From: CAYNYF01 sp964401385
GTDB lineage: Bacteria; Planctomycetota; Phycisphaerae; SM23-33
Assembly: GCA_964401385.1 (NCBI GenBank)
Contig: CAYNYF010000029.1
Span: 1 to 48,952, forward strand
Reading direction: 5' to 3'
DNA length: 48,952 bases
Of this stretch, positions 15,246-24,862 are shown piece after piece. The notes beneath the pieces are model-generated. The model was not told the DNA's origin and did no database searches. It saw only the letters and a list, made by a program, of their open reading frames with translations. Position numbers and translations under genes: made by a program. The stretch's first letter is position 1. Every line of letters begins with the position of its first letter.

Positions 15246-16540
15246 TGGAAGCCCTCATCATCGGAAATCACGCGGCGGGTCTGACGGCGGCGGAGACATT
15301 GCGCAGAGGCGACAGCTCCTGCAAGATCACCGTGATCTCCAAAGAGGTCGTTCCGCCGTACTCTCGGTGCCTGATCCCTTACCTTCTCTCCGGGGAAAAG
15401 CAGGTCGAAGAGCTTCTGTTCAAACCCGCGAGCTTCTACCAGGACCATTCCCTCGACACCCGGTTCGGCGTGGAGGCCGTCAAGGTGCTCGCCGACGAGA
15501 AGGCCGTCCTCCTGGCCGACGGCGACAAGCTCGCCTACGACGCCCTGGTCATCGCCACCGGAGGCACACCCTCGCTGCCGCGGATCCCCGGTATCCAGAA
15601 CCAGGGAGTGTTCTCCTTCCGGACCCTTGAGGACGCCCGGAAGATCCTCGCCTACTGCGACGGGGTTGAGAAAGCCGTGGTCCTCGGGGGCGGGCTGATC
15701 GGCCTGAAGGCGGCGGTGGCGCTGAACCACCGCGGCATACAGGTCTCGGTGGTGGTCGGCTCGCCGAACGTCCTCAGCCAGATTGTCGCGGCGCCCGAGG
15801 CGGAAGTGTTCGAAGAGCACCTGGCCGAGGGGGGAATGGAAATCATCACGAGGACCAACCCCGCCAGGGTGCTCGGGGCGGACAGGGTCGAGGGCATCGA
15901 AACCACCGAGGGCAGGAAGATCGCCTGCCAGATGGTGGTCGTCGGCAAGGGCGTCCGCGCCAACACGCAATTGGTCGCCGACACCGACATCCGGACAGAG
16001 TACGGCATCGTCATCGACGATCGCTGCCGGACGAGCGTGCCTGACGTCTACGCCGCCGGCGACGTCGCCCAGAGCCGCGACGACGTCCGCAAAGAAAGAT
16101 GGATGAACGCTCTCTGGCCGCACGCCGTCGAGGAAGGCAGAGTCGCCGCGGAGAACGTCCTGGGACGGGAATCCACGCTTGGGTGCCGCACCTCGATGAA
16201 CGCCTTCGTCGTTGGCGACCTGCCGTTGATCTCCTGCGGCCTGACGGGAGCCAGGGAAAAGGTGGAGGGCGGCGAGGAGATCACTCTCAAGGGGCCCGCC
16301 AAGAGGGACTGCAAGCGCTTCATCTTCCAGGGCGGGCGTCTGGTTGGATTCGCCCTGGTGGGCAACGTGGCCAACGCGGGCGTGCTGACGTCGCTGGTCA
16401 CGAAAGGAATCGACGTGGGCAAGGTCCGGCATGAAATTGTCGCCGGTCACTTCGATTTTCCCCTGATGTTGCCGCTTATCAGAGACAACCGGGACAAGTT
16501 CAGCGAGCCGGAATACCAGGAAGTGCTGAGTCTTTTATAA
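15242..16540 (+). CDS. FAD/NAD(P)-binding oxidoreductase (CODH-associated)
   Basis: A 432-residue flavoprotein of the pyridine nucleotide-disulfide oxidoreductase superfamily (NADH oxidase / nitrite reductase NirB-like fold). An N-terminal FAD site (IIGNHAAGLTAAE), an internal NAD(P) site (VVLGGGLIGLKAA, near 140) and the late FAD motif (DVYAAGDVAQ) are present. A Cys near position 42 (YSRCLIPYLL) lies where NADH oxidases carry a redox-active Cys. It is translationally coupled to the ferredoxin gene. In other organisms such a gene beside cooS and cooF is taken as the link between CO oxidation and NAD(P)+. Here, inside an acs operon, it may move electrons either way between NADH and ferredoxin. 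Two ATG codons (15242, 15245) are possible starts. Confidence 0.85.
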   Translation: MMEALIIGNHAAGLTAAETLRRGDSSCKITVISKEVVPPYSRCLIPYLLSGEKQVEELLFKPASFYQDHSLDTRFGVEAVKVLADEKAVLLADGDKLAYDALVIATGGTPSLPRIPGIQNQGVFSFRTLEDARKILAYCDGVEKAVVLGGGLIGLKAAVALNHRGIQVSVVVGSPNVLSQIVAAPEAEVFEEHLAEGGMEIITRTNPARVLGADRVEGIETTEGRKIACQMVVVGKGVRANTQLVADTDIRTEYGIVIDDRCRTSVPDVYAAGDVAQSRDDVRKERWMNALWPHAVEEGRVAAENVLGRESTLGCRTSMNAFVVGDLPLISCGLTGAREKVEGGEEITLKGPAKRDCKRFIFQGGRLVGFALVGNVANAGVLTSLVTKGIDVGKVRHEIVAGHFDFPLMLPLIRDNRDKFSEPEYQEVLSLL

Positions 16541-16614
16541 AGCGGAAAGCCTGAAATGAAGAGTCGCCAAGCCGGGGGCGGCAAGGGCTTCCGGGCCGAG
16601 ACAGGAGATCCGTA

Positions 16615-18795
16615 ATGTCGCGAGAAGTGATGGCGGCGGCCATCCGTGGCGCAACTGGGTTTGTGGAAGAGGCCGAAGCGGCCCTCAACCAGGCCCTCCA
16701 GGCCAAGGGCGAGGATTGCAAGGTCGCATTCCCCGAGACGGGCTTTTATCTGCCGATGACCTACGCCCTGATGGGGCTGGAGGTCAAGAAGCTGGGCGAA
16801 CTCCAGGCCGTCGTGGCTCACTGTCGAGAGCTGCTGCCGGAAGTGCCGGCCGGGGAGCTTTGGCTGCCCTACCTGGGCGACGGGCTGGACGCCGGCATTG
16901 CCACGCTGCTGGCGCTGGAGACCACCTGCGCCGTGCGCTACATGAACGGCGATCCCATCGAGGAAGGCTGCACCGGGTTCATCTCCGACACGATCCTCCG
17001 CGAGCTGGGCATTCAGTTGGTCGATGGCCGCATGCCGGGCTTTGCGGCGATCCTCGGCCCGGCCCCGACCAACGAAATCGCCGTCCACACCGTCCGCGAA
17101 CTCCAGAAGCGCAGCATCCTGAGCTTCCTGGTGTGCAACCGCGACGGCAAGAGCATGAAGGATCAGCTCATCGCCGAGGGTGTCGAGCTGGGCTGGGACA
17201 CCTACGTCGTGCCGGTCGGGCGCGACACCCAGTCGGCGATCTACGTGCTCAACTGGGCCATGCGGGGGGCGCTGACCTTCGGCGGACACAAGAAGGGGGA
17301 ATGGCAGAAATGCCTGAAATACACCAAGGACCGGATCTTCGCCTTCGGCATCACCTTCGGGCCGATTCCCGACGACTGGTACGCCGTCGGCGCCGCCGCC
17401 ATTGGCATGGGTTTCCCGGTGGTCTCCGACGACGAGTCCACCCCGGAGGTCCGCCCCACGGGCGTGACGACGTATGAGGCCCTGGTTCGCCAATTGGACC
17501 ACGCCCAAATCGTGCCCACGTGCATCGAGGTCCGCGGTGTCAAGGTCAAGATCGAGGAGGTGGACATTCCCGTCTCCTTCGCCCCGGCCTTCGAGGGCGA
17601 GCGCGTCCGTCGAGAGGATATGCACGTGCAGTTCGGCGGCAAGTATTCCAAAGCGATGGAGGTGCTGGAAACCGTCGAGCTGGACGCCGTCAACGACGGC
17701 GAGATCATCACCAAGGGCAAGGACTGGGACGCCGTTGAGGAAGGCGGGGCCATCGACCTGGGCATCCTGGTCCAAGTGGCCGGGCGGAAGATGAAAAAGG
17801 ACTTCGAGGGCATTCTGGAACGCCAGGTCCACCGCTACTGCAACGAGGCGACGGGCTTCATGCACACCGGTCAGCGGGACCAGATATGGTGCCGCATCAG
17901 CAAGGCCACCTTCGCCGCCGGTTTTCGCCTCAAGCACATCGGCACCATCCTCCACGCCAAGCTGCACGACGAGTACGGGGGCATCGTGGACAAGGTGGGC
18001 GTGACCATCACCACCGAGGGCGAGGAGGTGCAGGCCCTGATCGACCGCGCCCGACCCATCTACGACGAGCGCGACGAACGCGTCGCGGGCATGACCGACG
18101 AGTCGGTGGACACGTTCTATTCCTGCACGCTGTGTCAGTCGTTCGCCCCCAATCACGTCTGCATCATCACCCCCGAGCGGCTGGGGCTGTGCGGGGCCTA
18201 CAACTGGCTGGACGGGCAGGCCTCCTGTGAGATCAACCCCACCGGACCGAACCAGCCGGTGCCGAAGGGCAGGTGCCTGGATGAGCGACTGGGCGAGTGG
18301 GAAAACGTCAACAAGTTCGTGTTCGAGCACTCCAACCACACCATCGATCGCTTCAGCGCCTACAGCCTGATGGAAAACCCGATGACCTCCTGCGGCTGCT
18401 TCGAGGCCATCCTGGCGATCGTACCCGAGGCCAACGGATTCATGATGGTCAACCGCGAGTACCCCGGCGACACGCCCATCGGCATGCCCTTTTCCACGCT
18501 GGCCGGCAGCGTCGGCGGCGGGGCGCAGACGCCGGGGTTCCTGGGTGTGGGAAGGCTGTACCTGGCCAGCAGGAAGTTCGTCAGCGCCGAAGGCGGCCTG
18601 CCGAGGCTGGTCTGGATGCCCAGGGAACTGAAAGAGTACATGCGGGACCGGCTGGAGCAGCGTGCGGCCGAAATGAACCTCGAAGGCTTCGTGGACAAGA
18701 TTGCCGACGAAACCATCGCCACCACGTCCGAAGAGCTTATGGAGCACATGGCGAAGGTTGACCATCCCGCGCTGAAGATGGACCCGCTGATCTGA
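16615..18795 (+). CDS. acsB: Acetyl-CoA synthase catalytic subunit
   Basis: A 726-residue AcsB, the length of the full bacterial form including the N-terminal CODH-binding domain that archaeal versions lack. It assembles acetyl-CoA from CO, a corrinoid-bound methyl group and CoA. A-cluster ligands: Cys504, Cys507, Cys516 and Cys526 (CTLCQSF, NHVCIITPERLGLCG) hold the [4Fe-4S] cube. Cys593-Gly-Cys595 (TSCGCFE) binds the distal nickel and bridges to the proximal one. The start is ATG 16615. It lies 74 bases after the oxidoreductase and 42 before acsC. It defines this locus as a true Wood-Ljungdahl cluster rather than a CO-oxidation cluster. Confidence 0.97.
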   Translation: MSREVMAAAIRGATGFVEEAEAALNQALQAKGEDCKVAFPETGFYLPMTYALMGLEVKKLGELQAVVAHCRELLPEVPAGELWLPYLGDGLDAGIATLLALETTCAVRYMNGDPIEEGCTGFISDTILRELGIQLVDGRMPGFAAILGPAPTNEIAVHTVRELQKRSILSFLVCNRDGKSMKDQLIAEGVELGWDTYVVPVGRDTQSAIYVLNWAMRGALTFGGHKKGEWQKCLKYTKDRIFAFGITFGPIPDDWYAVGAAAIGMGFPVVSDDESTPEVRPTGVTTYEALVRQLDHAQIVPTCIEVRGVKVKIEEVDIPVSFAPAFEGERVRREDMHVQFGGKYSKAMEVLETVELDAVNDGEIITKGKDWDAVEEGGAIDLGILVQVAGRKMKKDFEGILERQVHRYCNEATGFMHTGQRDQIWCRISKATFAAGFRLKHIGTILHAKLHDEYGGIVDKVGVTITTEGEEVQALIDRARPIYDERDERVAGMTDESVDTFYSCTLCQSFAPNHVCIITPERLGLCGAYNWLDGQASCEINPTGPNQPVPKGRCLDERLGEWENVNKFVFEHSNHTIDRFSAYSLMENPMTSCGCFEAILAIVPEANGFMMVNREYPGDTPIGMPFSTLAGSVGGGAQTPGFLGVGRLYLASRKFVSAEGGLPRLVWMPRELKEYMRDRLEQRAAEMNLEGFVDKIADETIATTSEELMEHMAKVDHPALKMDPLI

Positions 18796-18837
18796 CGGGC
18801 AGGGCCCCTTCGCGCCGGACGGCAAGACGGGAGCAGG

Positions 18838-20184
18838 ATGATGGCACTTACCGGATTGGACATCTACAAGCAGCTTCCCAAGGCGAACTGCAAGGAATGC
18901 GGGTTGCCGACGTGCCTGGCTTTTGCCATGAAGGTGGCGGCCGGGCAGGCCGGACTGGACGAATGCCCGCGCCTCAGCGAGGAGGCGATGGCGGCGCTTT
19001 CCAACGCGTCCGCCCCGCCCCAGCGACTGGTGCGTCTGGGGGCCGGTCCCCGGGTCATTGAGATCGGCCAGGAAACGGTCCTCTTTCGCCACGAGGAGAA
19101 GTTCCACCACCCCACGGCCATTGCCCTGCGACTGGACGACACCCTCGCCGAGCAGGAGCTGCGGGACCGCTGCGCGGCCTTCGGAAAGCTGGAGTTCACC
19201 CGCGTCGGCTCCACCATCGGCCCGGACATGATCGCCCTGTACAACGCCTCCGGCGACGTGGGGAAGTTCATGTCGGCGGCGGAGACGATCTACAACGAGC
19301 TGGGCGTGCCCATGGTGCTGATCAGCGATGAGCTGAACGCGCTTGCCGACGCCGCCAAGGGTCCGCTGTCAGGCTCGCGACCGCTGCTGTACCACACCGG
19401 GGCGGCCGACGATGAGAAGCTCTCCCAGGTGGCAAAGGACGTGGACGCGCCCGTCTGCGTCGGCGGCGACCTGGAAACGGTGGCCGCTCGCGCGGAGGCG
19501 CTGGCCAAGAACGACCTCAAGGAAATCGTCATCACCCCGGGCCAGGTCGGCCCCAAGGAGCAGTTGGAGTTCCTCACCCGGACGCGGCGGGCGGCCCTGC
19601 GGAAGAACTTCCGCCCGCTGGGCTGTCCGGTGCTGACCGTCGTCGCCGGAGAAAGCGGTTTTCAGGCCTCCCTGACCGCCTGCGTCTGCGTGTGCAAGTA
19701 CGCCGGCATTCTCGTCTGCGACCTGTGGGCCCCGGAGATGCTGCTGCCGGTGCTGACCACCCGGCAGAACATCTACACCGACCCGCAGAAGCCCGTTCAG
19801 GTCGAGCCGAAGATCTACGAAATCGGCGAGGTCGACCAGAAGAGCCCGCTGCTGGTGACGACCAATTTCTCGCTGAGCTACTACTCGGTCGAGGGCGAGG
19901 TCGAGGCCTCCCGCGTGCCGGCGCGGATCCTGGCCGTCGATACCGAAGGCACGTCGGTCCTGACGGCCTGGGCGGCGGACAAATTCAACGCCGAGACCAT
20001 CGCCAAGGCCATTCAGGACAGCGGGGTCAAGGAGAAGATCTCTCACAGCAAGGTGATTATTCCCGGGCACACGGCCGTGCTGTCGGCGTCGCTGGCGGAT
20101 GAGTGCGGCTGGGAGGTGCTGGTGGGCCCGAAGGAGGCCTCCGGCATCGTGCCCTACCTGCGAAACGAGTGGCGCCCCGAGTGA
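18838..20184 (+). CDS. acsC: Corrinoid iron-sulfur protein large subunit
   Basis: A 448-residue gamma subunit of the corrinoid iron-sulfur protein. It carries the methyl group from AcsE to AcsB. The N-terminal [4Fe-4S] motif has Cys18, Cys21, Cys26 and Cys43 (CKECGLPTC...DEC). A TIM-barrel and a C-terminal cobalamin-binding part follow (GHTAVLSASL, GWEVLVGPKEASGI). The start could be ATG 18838 or the next ATG at 18841, with GGGAG upstream. acsV follows after 62 bases, and the small subunit gene acsD is two genes further on. Confidence 0.95.
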   Translation: MMALTGLDIYKQLPKANCKECGLPTCLAFAMKVAAGQAGLDECPRLSEEAMAALSNASAPPQRLVRLGAGPRVIEIGQETVLFRHEEKFHHPTAIALRLDDTLAEQELRDRCAAFGKLEFTRVGSTIGPDMIALYNASGDVGKFMSAAETIYNELGVPMVLISDELNALADAAKGPLSGSRPLLYHTGAADDEKLSQVAKDVDAPVCVGGDLETVAARAEALAKNDLKEIVITPGQVGPKEQLEFLTRTRRAALRKNFRPLGCPVLTVVAGESGFQASLTACVCVCKYAGILVCDLWAPEMLLPVLTTRQNIYTDPQKPVQVEPKIYEIGEVDQKSPLLVTTNFSLSYYSVEGEVEASRVPARILAVDTEGTSVLTAWAADKFNAETIAKAIQDSGVKEKISHSKVIIPGHTAVLSASLADECGWEVLVGPKEASGIVPYLRNEWRPE

Positions 20185-20246
20185 GAACGGGCCGCACGGG
20201 CGGCGGCCGGACCCGCGGGTGCGTGCCGCCGCTGCGGGAGTGAGCC

Positions 20247-22178
20247 ATGGCTAAGAACTACACGGTGCTGTTTACTCCGGATCAAGTGTCGGTGGAGGTG
20301 CCGGCCGGGACGACCATCCTGTCGGCGGCCGTCAAGTCCGGCATCTACCTCAACAGCCTTTGCGGCGGGGACGGCGTCTGCGGCCGGTGCCGCGTGATCG
20401 TCAAGCTCGGCGAGATTCACGGCGGCAGCACCGAAAAGCTCACGTTCGACGAAATCCGCAAGGGCTACGTGCTGGCCTGCCAGGCCCGGGTCGGCTCGGA
20501 CCTGGTCGTGGAGGTCCCCCCGGAAACCCGGGTGCAGGGCGAGCCGATCTACGTCGAGACGGACATCCCCCAGCTCACCGACGCCCGCGGGCTGCGGGGC
20601 CGGCGGCGGAAATTCTCGCCGCTGGTGCAGAAGTATTTCCTGCGGCTGCCGCCGCCGTCGCTGGAGGACAACGTCTCCGACCTCCAGCGTCTGGAGCACA
20701 CGCTGAAGGGCGCCACCGGGCTGGAGGAATTCCAGATGGGCCTGAAAGTCACCCGGCGGCTGCCGAACCTGCTTCGCCAGAACAACTGGGAGGTGACCGC
20801 CGTGACCGGCCGGCGCGGGCGACTGACCGAGATCATCGACGTCGAGGGCGGCGACTCGACCCCGCTGAACATGTGCGTCGCCGCCGACATCGGCACCACC
20901 ACGCTGGTCTGTCATCTGGTGGATCTGCGCGACTACCAGACCCTGGGCGTGGCCGCCAAGTATAACTCGCAGGCCTCTTTCGGCGGCGACGTGATCCACA
21001 GGATCATCTACGCCTCGGACGAGACCGACGGCGCCGAGCGGCTCCAGGAGACCGTCATCAACGACCTCAACGAGCTGATCCACGAGCTGGTCACCACCTG
21101 CCGCCTCGGCCACCAGGACATCTCGCTGATCTCGGCCGCCGGCAACACCACGATGATGCACCTGCTGCTGGGGCTGCCGTGCGAGTCGATTCGCAAGAAT
21201 CCCTACGTCGGGAACGCCTACCGGCTTCCGCCCTTCCGGGCGGCGGAGGTCGGCCTGAACATCAACCCGCGCGGGCTGCTGTACTGCCTGCCGTGCGTCG
21301 CCGGCTTTGTGGGGGCCGACATCATTGCCGGCGTGCTGGCCACCGGCATGGCCGACGACGACCGCACCCGCATGCTCATCGACATCGGCACCAACGGGGA
21401 GATTGTGATCGGCAACAGCGATTTTCTCGTCTGCGCCAGCGCCTCGGCGGGCACCGCCTTCGAGGGCGCCGACTGCCGCGACGGCATGCGGGCCATGCGC
21501 GGGGCAATCGATCACATCCACCTGCTCAATGCCCGGCGCGTCATGAGCTACTCCACCGTCGCCTCGGTCGCGCCGCGGGGAATCTGCGGCACCGGCTACG
21601 TGGACCTGCTGGCGGAGATGCTGCGGGTGGGAGTGTTCGACAAGACCGGGCGGATCAACCCCGAGGCCGCCCGCGAGCGGATCCGCGCCGGCGAAGACGG
21701 CCAGATGGAATACGTGGTGATCTTCGCCAACGAGGCCGGCGGGGGCAAGGACATCGTGATCACCCAGGGCGACATCAGCAACCTGCTGCGGGCCAAGGCC
21801 GCCATCTACGCGGCCAGTTGCGTCCTGCTGAACGCCCTGTCGCTGGACTTCGACCAGGTTGAGGAGTTCCTGGTGGCCGGGGCGTTCGGCAACTTCCTCA
21901 ATATCAAGAACGCCATCACCATCGGGCTGCTGCCGGACGTGCCCCCCGAGCGCGTGCGCTTCGTCGGCAACAGCTCGGTGGCCGGGGCCAAGCTCGCGGC
22001 CATCTGCCACGACTGCTACGAGCAGGCCCACGAGATGGCCAAGCGCATGACGTACTTGGAGCTGAGCACCGATCCGACCTTCATGGATCAGTTCGTCTCG
22101 GCGTGCTTCTTCCCGCACACGGACGTGGAGCGTTTTCCCAGCGTGATGGCGGAACTCGGCGCGGGCCGGGGGACGTGA
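20247..22178 (+). CDS. acsV: Reductive activator of the corrinoid iron-sulfur protein
   Basis: A 643-residue RACo (AcsV, DUF4445-type ASKHA ATPase). It uses ATP to return inactive Co(II) corrinoid to Co(I). The N-terminal ferredoxin-like domain has a [2Fe-2S] set at Cys39, Cys45, Cys48 and Cys78 (CGGDGVCGRC, LAC). The ATPase part starts near residue 210 with AADIGTTTLVCHL and continues with AAGNTTMMHLLLG, IDIGTNGEIV and GICGTGYVDLLAEML. GGGAG precedes the ATG. It lies between acsC and a cooC paralogue, as in several acetogen clusters, and should act on the AcsCD complex. Confidence 0.95.
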   Translation: MAKNYTVLFTPDQVSVEVPAGTTILSAAVKSGIYLNSLCGGDGVCGRCRVIVKLGEIHGGSTEKLTFDEIRKGYVLACQARVGSDLVVEVPPETRVQGEPIYVETDIPQLTDARGLRGRRRKFSPLVQKYFLRLPPPSLEDNVSDLQRLEHTLKGATGLEEFQMGLKVTRRLPNLLRQNNWEVTAVTGRRGRLTEIIDVEGGDSTPLNMCVAADIGTTTLVCHLVDLRDYQTLGVAAKYNSQASFGGDVIHRIIYASDETDGAERLQETVINDLNELIHELVTTCRLGHQDISLISAAGNTTMMHLLLGLPCESIRKNPYVGNAYRLPPFRAAEVGLNINPRGLLYCLPCVAGFVGADIIAGVLATGMADDDRTRMLIDIGTNGEIVIGNSDFLVCASASAGTAFEGADCRDGMRAMRGAIDHIHLLNARRVMSYSTVASVAPRGICGTGYVDLLAEMLRVGVFDKTGRINPEAARERIRAGEDGQMEYVVIFANEAGGGKDIVITQGDISNLLRAKAAIYAASCVLLNALSLDFDQVEEFLVAGAFGNFLNIKNAITIGLLPDVPPERVRFVGNSSVAGAKLAAICHDCYEQAHEMAKRMTYLELSTDPTFMDQFVSACFFPHTDVERFPSVMAELGAGRGT

Positions 22179-22188
22179 GGACGGACCG

Positions 22189-22962
22189 ATGGCAGCAAGC
22201 ATCATCGCATTCAGCGGCAAAGGCGGCAGCGGCAAGACGACGCTGGCGGCGCTGGTGCTGCGGTGCCTGCTTCGCCAGCAGTGCCGCCCCGTGCTTGCCG
22301 TGGATGCCGATCCGAACGCCACCCTGGCCGAAACGCTGGGCGTGGAAATCGAAGGCACCATCGCCGACCTGCGCGATCGGATGGGCCGGGCCGCCCAGCG
22401 GATCAGCGAAATCCCCAAGCCGCGGCTGCTGGAGCAAATGCTCGCCCAGTGCCTCACCGAGGCGGAAGGCTTCGACCTGCTGACCATGGGGCGCCCGGAA
22501 GGCCCCCAGTGCTATTGCTACGTGAATTCCCTGCTGCGGCGGTACCTGAAGGAGCTGCGCGACGGCTATCCGGTCATTGTCGTCGACTGCGAGGCGGGCA
22601 TGGAGTACCTCTCGCGCCTGACCGTCGACGACGTCGACACGCTCGTTCTGGTGGCCGAGCCGACCCCCGTCGGACTCCGCTCGGCCGGGCGGATCTGCGC
22701 CCTGGCCGACTCGCTGCCAATCAAGGTCGCTCGACGCATTCTGGCGATCAATAAGGTCCGCGGCGCCGCGCCGCCGACGGAAGGTTTCTTGCCCGAGGCG
22801 GCGGTCGATGCGGTGGTCCAGGTGCCGCTCGACGACGATTTGGCCCGACGCGCCGCCGCCGGAAGCCCGATCGACGATTCGGCCGGGCTGGCGGCGGCCG
22901 ACGCCGTCGCCGAACTGGTGCGACTCTACCGCCAGAGGTCCCCGAACACCGCCTCCGCTTAG
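22189..22962 (+). CDS. cooC: CooC/AcsF-type nickel-insertion ATPase (copy 2)
   Basis: A 257-residue CooC-family ATPase within the acs operon, where acetogens often carry acsF. It has Walker A SGKGGSGKTT (residues 9-18), DADPNATLAETLG, and a CXC metal motif at Cys108 and Cys110 (PEGPQCYCYVN). The conserved VVDCEAGMEYLSR follows. By position it probably matures AcsB or CooS with nickel. It overlaps nothing: 10 bases from acsV and 19 from acsD. The divergent copy at 11525 has a different CXC context (GCICP), which fits division of labour, although this is not provable here. Confidence 0.92.
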   Translation: MAASIIAFSGKGGSGKTTLAALVLRCLLRQQCRPVLAVDADPNATLAETLGVEIEGTIADLRDRMGRAAQRISEIPKPRLLEQMLAQCLTEAEGFDLLTMGRPEGPQCYCYVNSLLRRYLKELRDGYPVIVVDCEAGMEYLSRLTVDDVDTLVLVAEPTPVGLRSAGRICALADSLPIKVARRILAINKVRGAAPPTEGFLPEAAVDAVVQVPLDDDLARRAAAGSPIDDSAGLAAADAVAELVRLYRQRSPNTASA

Positions 22963-22981
22963 ATCAAAAGGAGACGCAGAG

Positions 22982-23941
22982 ATGGCTGTGCCCGATGTCG
23001 TGGAAAAATGGACAGGAAAGATCAACACCGTCACCGTCGGTGCCACCTCCGATCAGGGCGGAACCAGAACCAGCACCATTAGTTTGGGCGGGGAGTCGAC
23101 CCTGCCGTTCCTGAAATTCGAAGGGGACCTCGGCCATCGGCCGGTCATCGCCGTGGAAGTCTGGGACGGCGCCGCCGACGGCTGGCCCGAGCAGCTAAAG
23201 GACGTGTACGGCGAGGTGATGTCCTCGGCCGGAAGCTGGGCGACCAAGGCCGTGGAGTTCGGCGCGGAGGCGATCTGTCTGAAGCTCGCCGCCGCCCACC
23301 CCGATGACGACGACCGCTCGTCCGAGCAGTGCGCCGAGACGGTCAAGGAGGTGCTCTCCGCCGTCGGGGTGCCGCTGATCATCTGGGGCTGCGGCGTGGC
23401 CGAAAAGGACAACGAAATCCTGCCCGGCGTCTCCGCCGCCGCCCGCGGCGAAAACTGCCTGCTGGGAACGGCCACCGAGAAGAACTACCGCACCATCGTG
23501 GCCGTCTGTCTCGCCGACAAGCACAAGCTGCTGGCGGAGTCGCCGCTGGACATCAACATCGCCAAGCAGGTCAACATCCTCGCCAATGATGCCGGCTTCC
23601 CGCTGGAGGACATCGTGGTCTTCCCCACCACCGGGGCGCTGGGCTACGGCATTGAGTACGTCTACTCGATTCAGGAGCGCGGCCGGCTGGCGGCGCTGGG
23701 AGGGGACAAGACGCTTCAGCAGCCGGTGCTGTGCGACATCGGGGCGGAAGCCTGGCGGGCCAAGGAGGCCAAGGCCCCGCCGTTTGACTGCGTGACCGAG
23801 GAAAACCGCCAGGAATGGGGCATCGCCTGGGAGGCCGCCACGGCCGGAGTGCTGCTGGTCAGCGGCGCCGACCTGCTGGTCATGCGCCACCCCCGGGCGA
23901 TCGAGCAGGTCCGCAAGCTGATCGATCGGATGTGGACGTAG
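22982..23941 (+). CDS. acsD: Corrinoid iron-sulfur protein small subunit
   Basis: A 319-residue AcsD (CdhD-like TIM barrel), the beta subunit of the corrinoid iron-sulfur protein. It begins VPDVVEKWTGKINTVTVG and has FLKFEGDLGHRPVIAVEVWD and DIVVFPTTGALGYGIEY, typical of the family. The start is ATG 22982 behind AAAGGAG. It pairs with AcsC to hold the cobamide and dock with AcsE and AcsB. A 121-base spacer separates it from acsE; I see no promoter or terminator there. Confidence 0.95.
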   Translation: MAVPDVVEKWTGKINTVTVGATSDQGGTRTSTISLGGESTLPFLKFEGDLGHRPVIAVEVWDGAADGWPEQLKDVYGEVMSSAGSWATKAVEFGAEAICLKLAAAHPDDDDRSSEQCAETVKEVLSAVGVPLIIWGCGVAEKDNEILPGVSAAARGENCLLGTATEKNYRTIVAVCLADKHKLLAESPLDINIAKQVNILANDAGFPLEDIVVFPTTGALGYGIEYVYSIQERGRLAALGGDKTLQQPVLCDIGAEAWRAKEAKAPPFDCVTEENRQEWGIAWEAATAGVLLVSGADLLVMRHPRAIEQVRKLIDRMWT

Positions 23942-24062
23942 CGTGCCGTCGGCCCGGGCGTTTGGGTCCGGGCGCGTCGGTTTGGTTTGCCAGCTCCGCC
24001 GGAGCCCGCGTGCCGCTGGATGGAACGTAAGAGCGAAGGCCAGTACTGACCAGGAGACAAAT

Positions 24063-24851
24063 ATGCACGTCATTGGGGAACGCATCAACGGAATGTTTGC
24101 CGGCGTCAAGGCGGCCATCCGCGAGAAGAACCCCGCAGCCATCCAGGACCTCGCCAAGCGTCAGATGGCAGCCGGCGCCAGCGCCCTCGACGTCAACGTC
24201 GGCCCGGCCGTCGCCGACGCCACCGGGGCGATGCTGTGGCTGGTGGAGACGATCCGCGAGGTCACCGAGGCCCCGCTGGCGATCGACACCGCCAAGTGGG
24301 ACGTGATGTCGAAGGTGGTTCCCCAGGTGCCCGGCGAGGTCATCTTGAACTCCACCAAGGCCGATCCGGAGATCGTCGCCCAGTACGCCCAACTGGCGGC
24401 GGCGCACGGCGCGGGCCTGATCGGGTTGACTCTCGACGCCGAGGGTGTGCCCGCCAGCGTCGACAAGCGCGTCGAGCTTGGCGCGAACATCATCGCCATG
24501 TCCATGGAGGCCGGGCTGAGCGTGGAGAAGCTCTATATCGATCCGATCATCCTGCCGGTCAACGTCGCCCCGCAGACGCCGGCCACCGTCATCCGGGCGA
24601 TCTCCCAGCTTCGCGTGTTCTGCGACCCCCCGCCGCACCTGCTGCTGGGGCTGTCCAACGTCAGCCAGAAGTGCAACCAGCGCGAGCTGATCAACCGCAC
24701 GTATCTGGCGATGTGCATTGCCGGGGGCCTGGATTCGGCCATCATGGACCCGCTGGACACGCCGCTGATGGACACGGCCATTACGGCCGAGCTGCTGATG
24801 CAAAAGTCGATTTATTGTGACTCTTTCCTGGAAGCGGCCCGCTTCGGCTAG
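24063..24851 (+). CDS. acsE: Methyl-THF:corrinoid iron-sulfur protein methyltransferase
   Basis: A 262-residue pterin-binding TIM-barrel methyltransferase, the usual length for AcsE. It passes the methyl group of methyl-THF to Co(I) of AcsCD. The sequence opens HVIGERINGMFAGVK and contains ALDVNVGP, LLLGLSNVSQKCNQR and IMDPLDTPLMD, all family landmarks; the Asn in GLSN matches the position of the Asn that helps activate methyl-THF. The start is ATG 24063 behind AGGAG. It completes the carbonyl and methyl merging steps in this operon, using the product of the MetFV enzymes encoded at the left of the window. Confidence 0.95.
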   Translation: MHVIGERINGMFAGVKAAIREKNPAAIQDLAKRQMAAGASALDVNVGPAVADATGAMLWLVETIREVTEAPLAIDTAKWDVMSKVVPQVPGEVILNSTKADPEIVAQYAQLAAAHGAGLIGLTLDAEGVPASVDKRVELGANIIAMSMEAGLSVEKLYIDPIILPVNVAPQTPATVIRAISQLRVFCDPPPHLLLGLSNVSQKCNQRELINRTYLAMCIAGGLDSAIMDPLDTPLMDTAITAELLMQKSIYCDSFLEAARFG

Positions 24852-24862
24852 AATGTAGCGGT

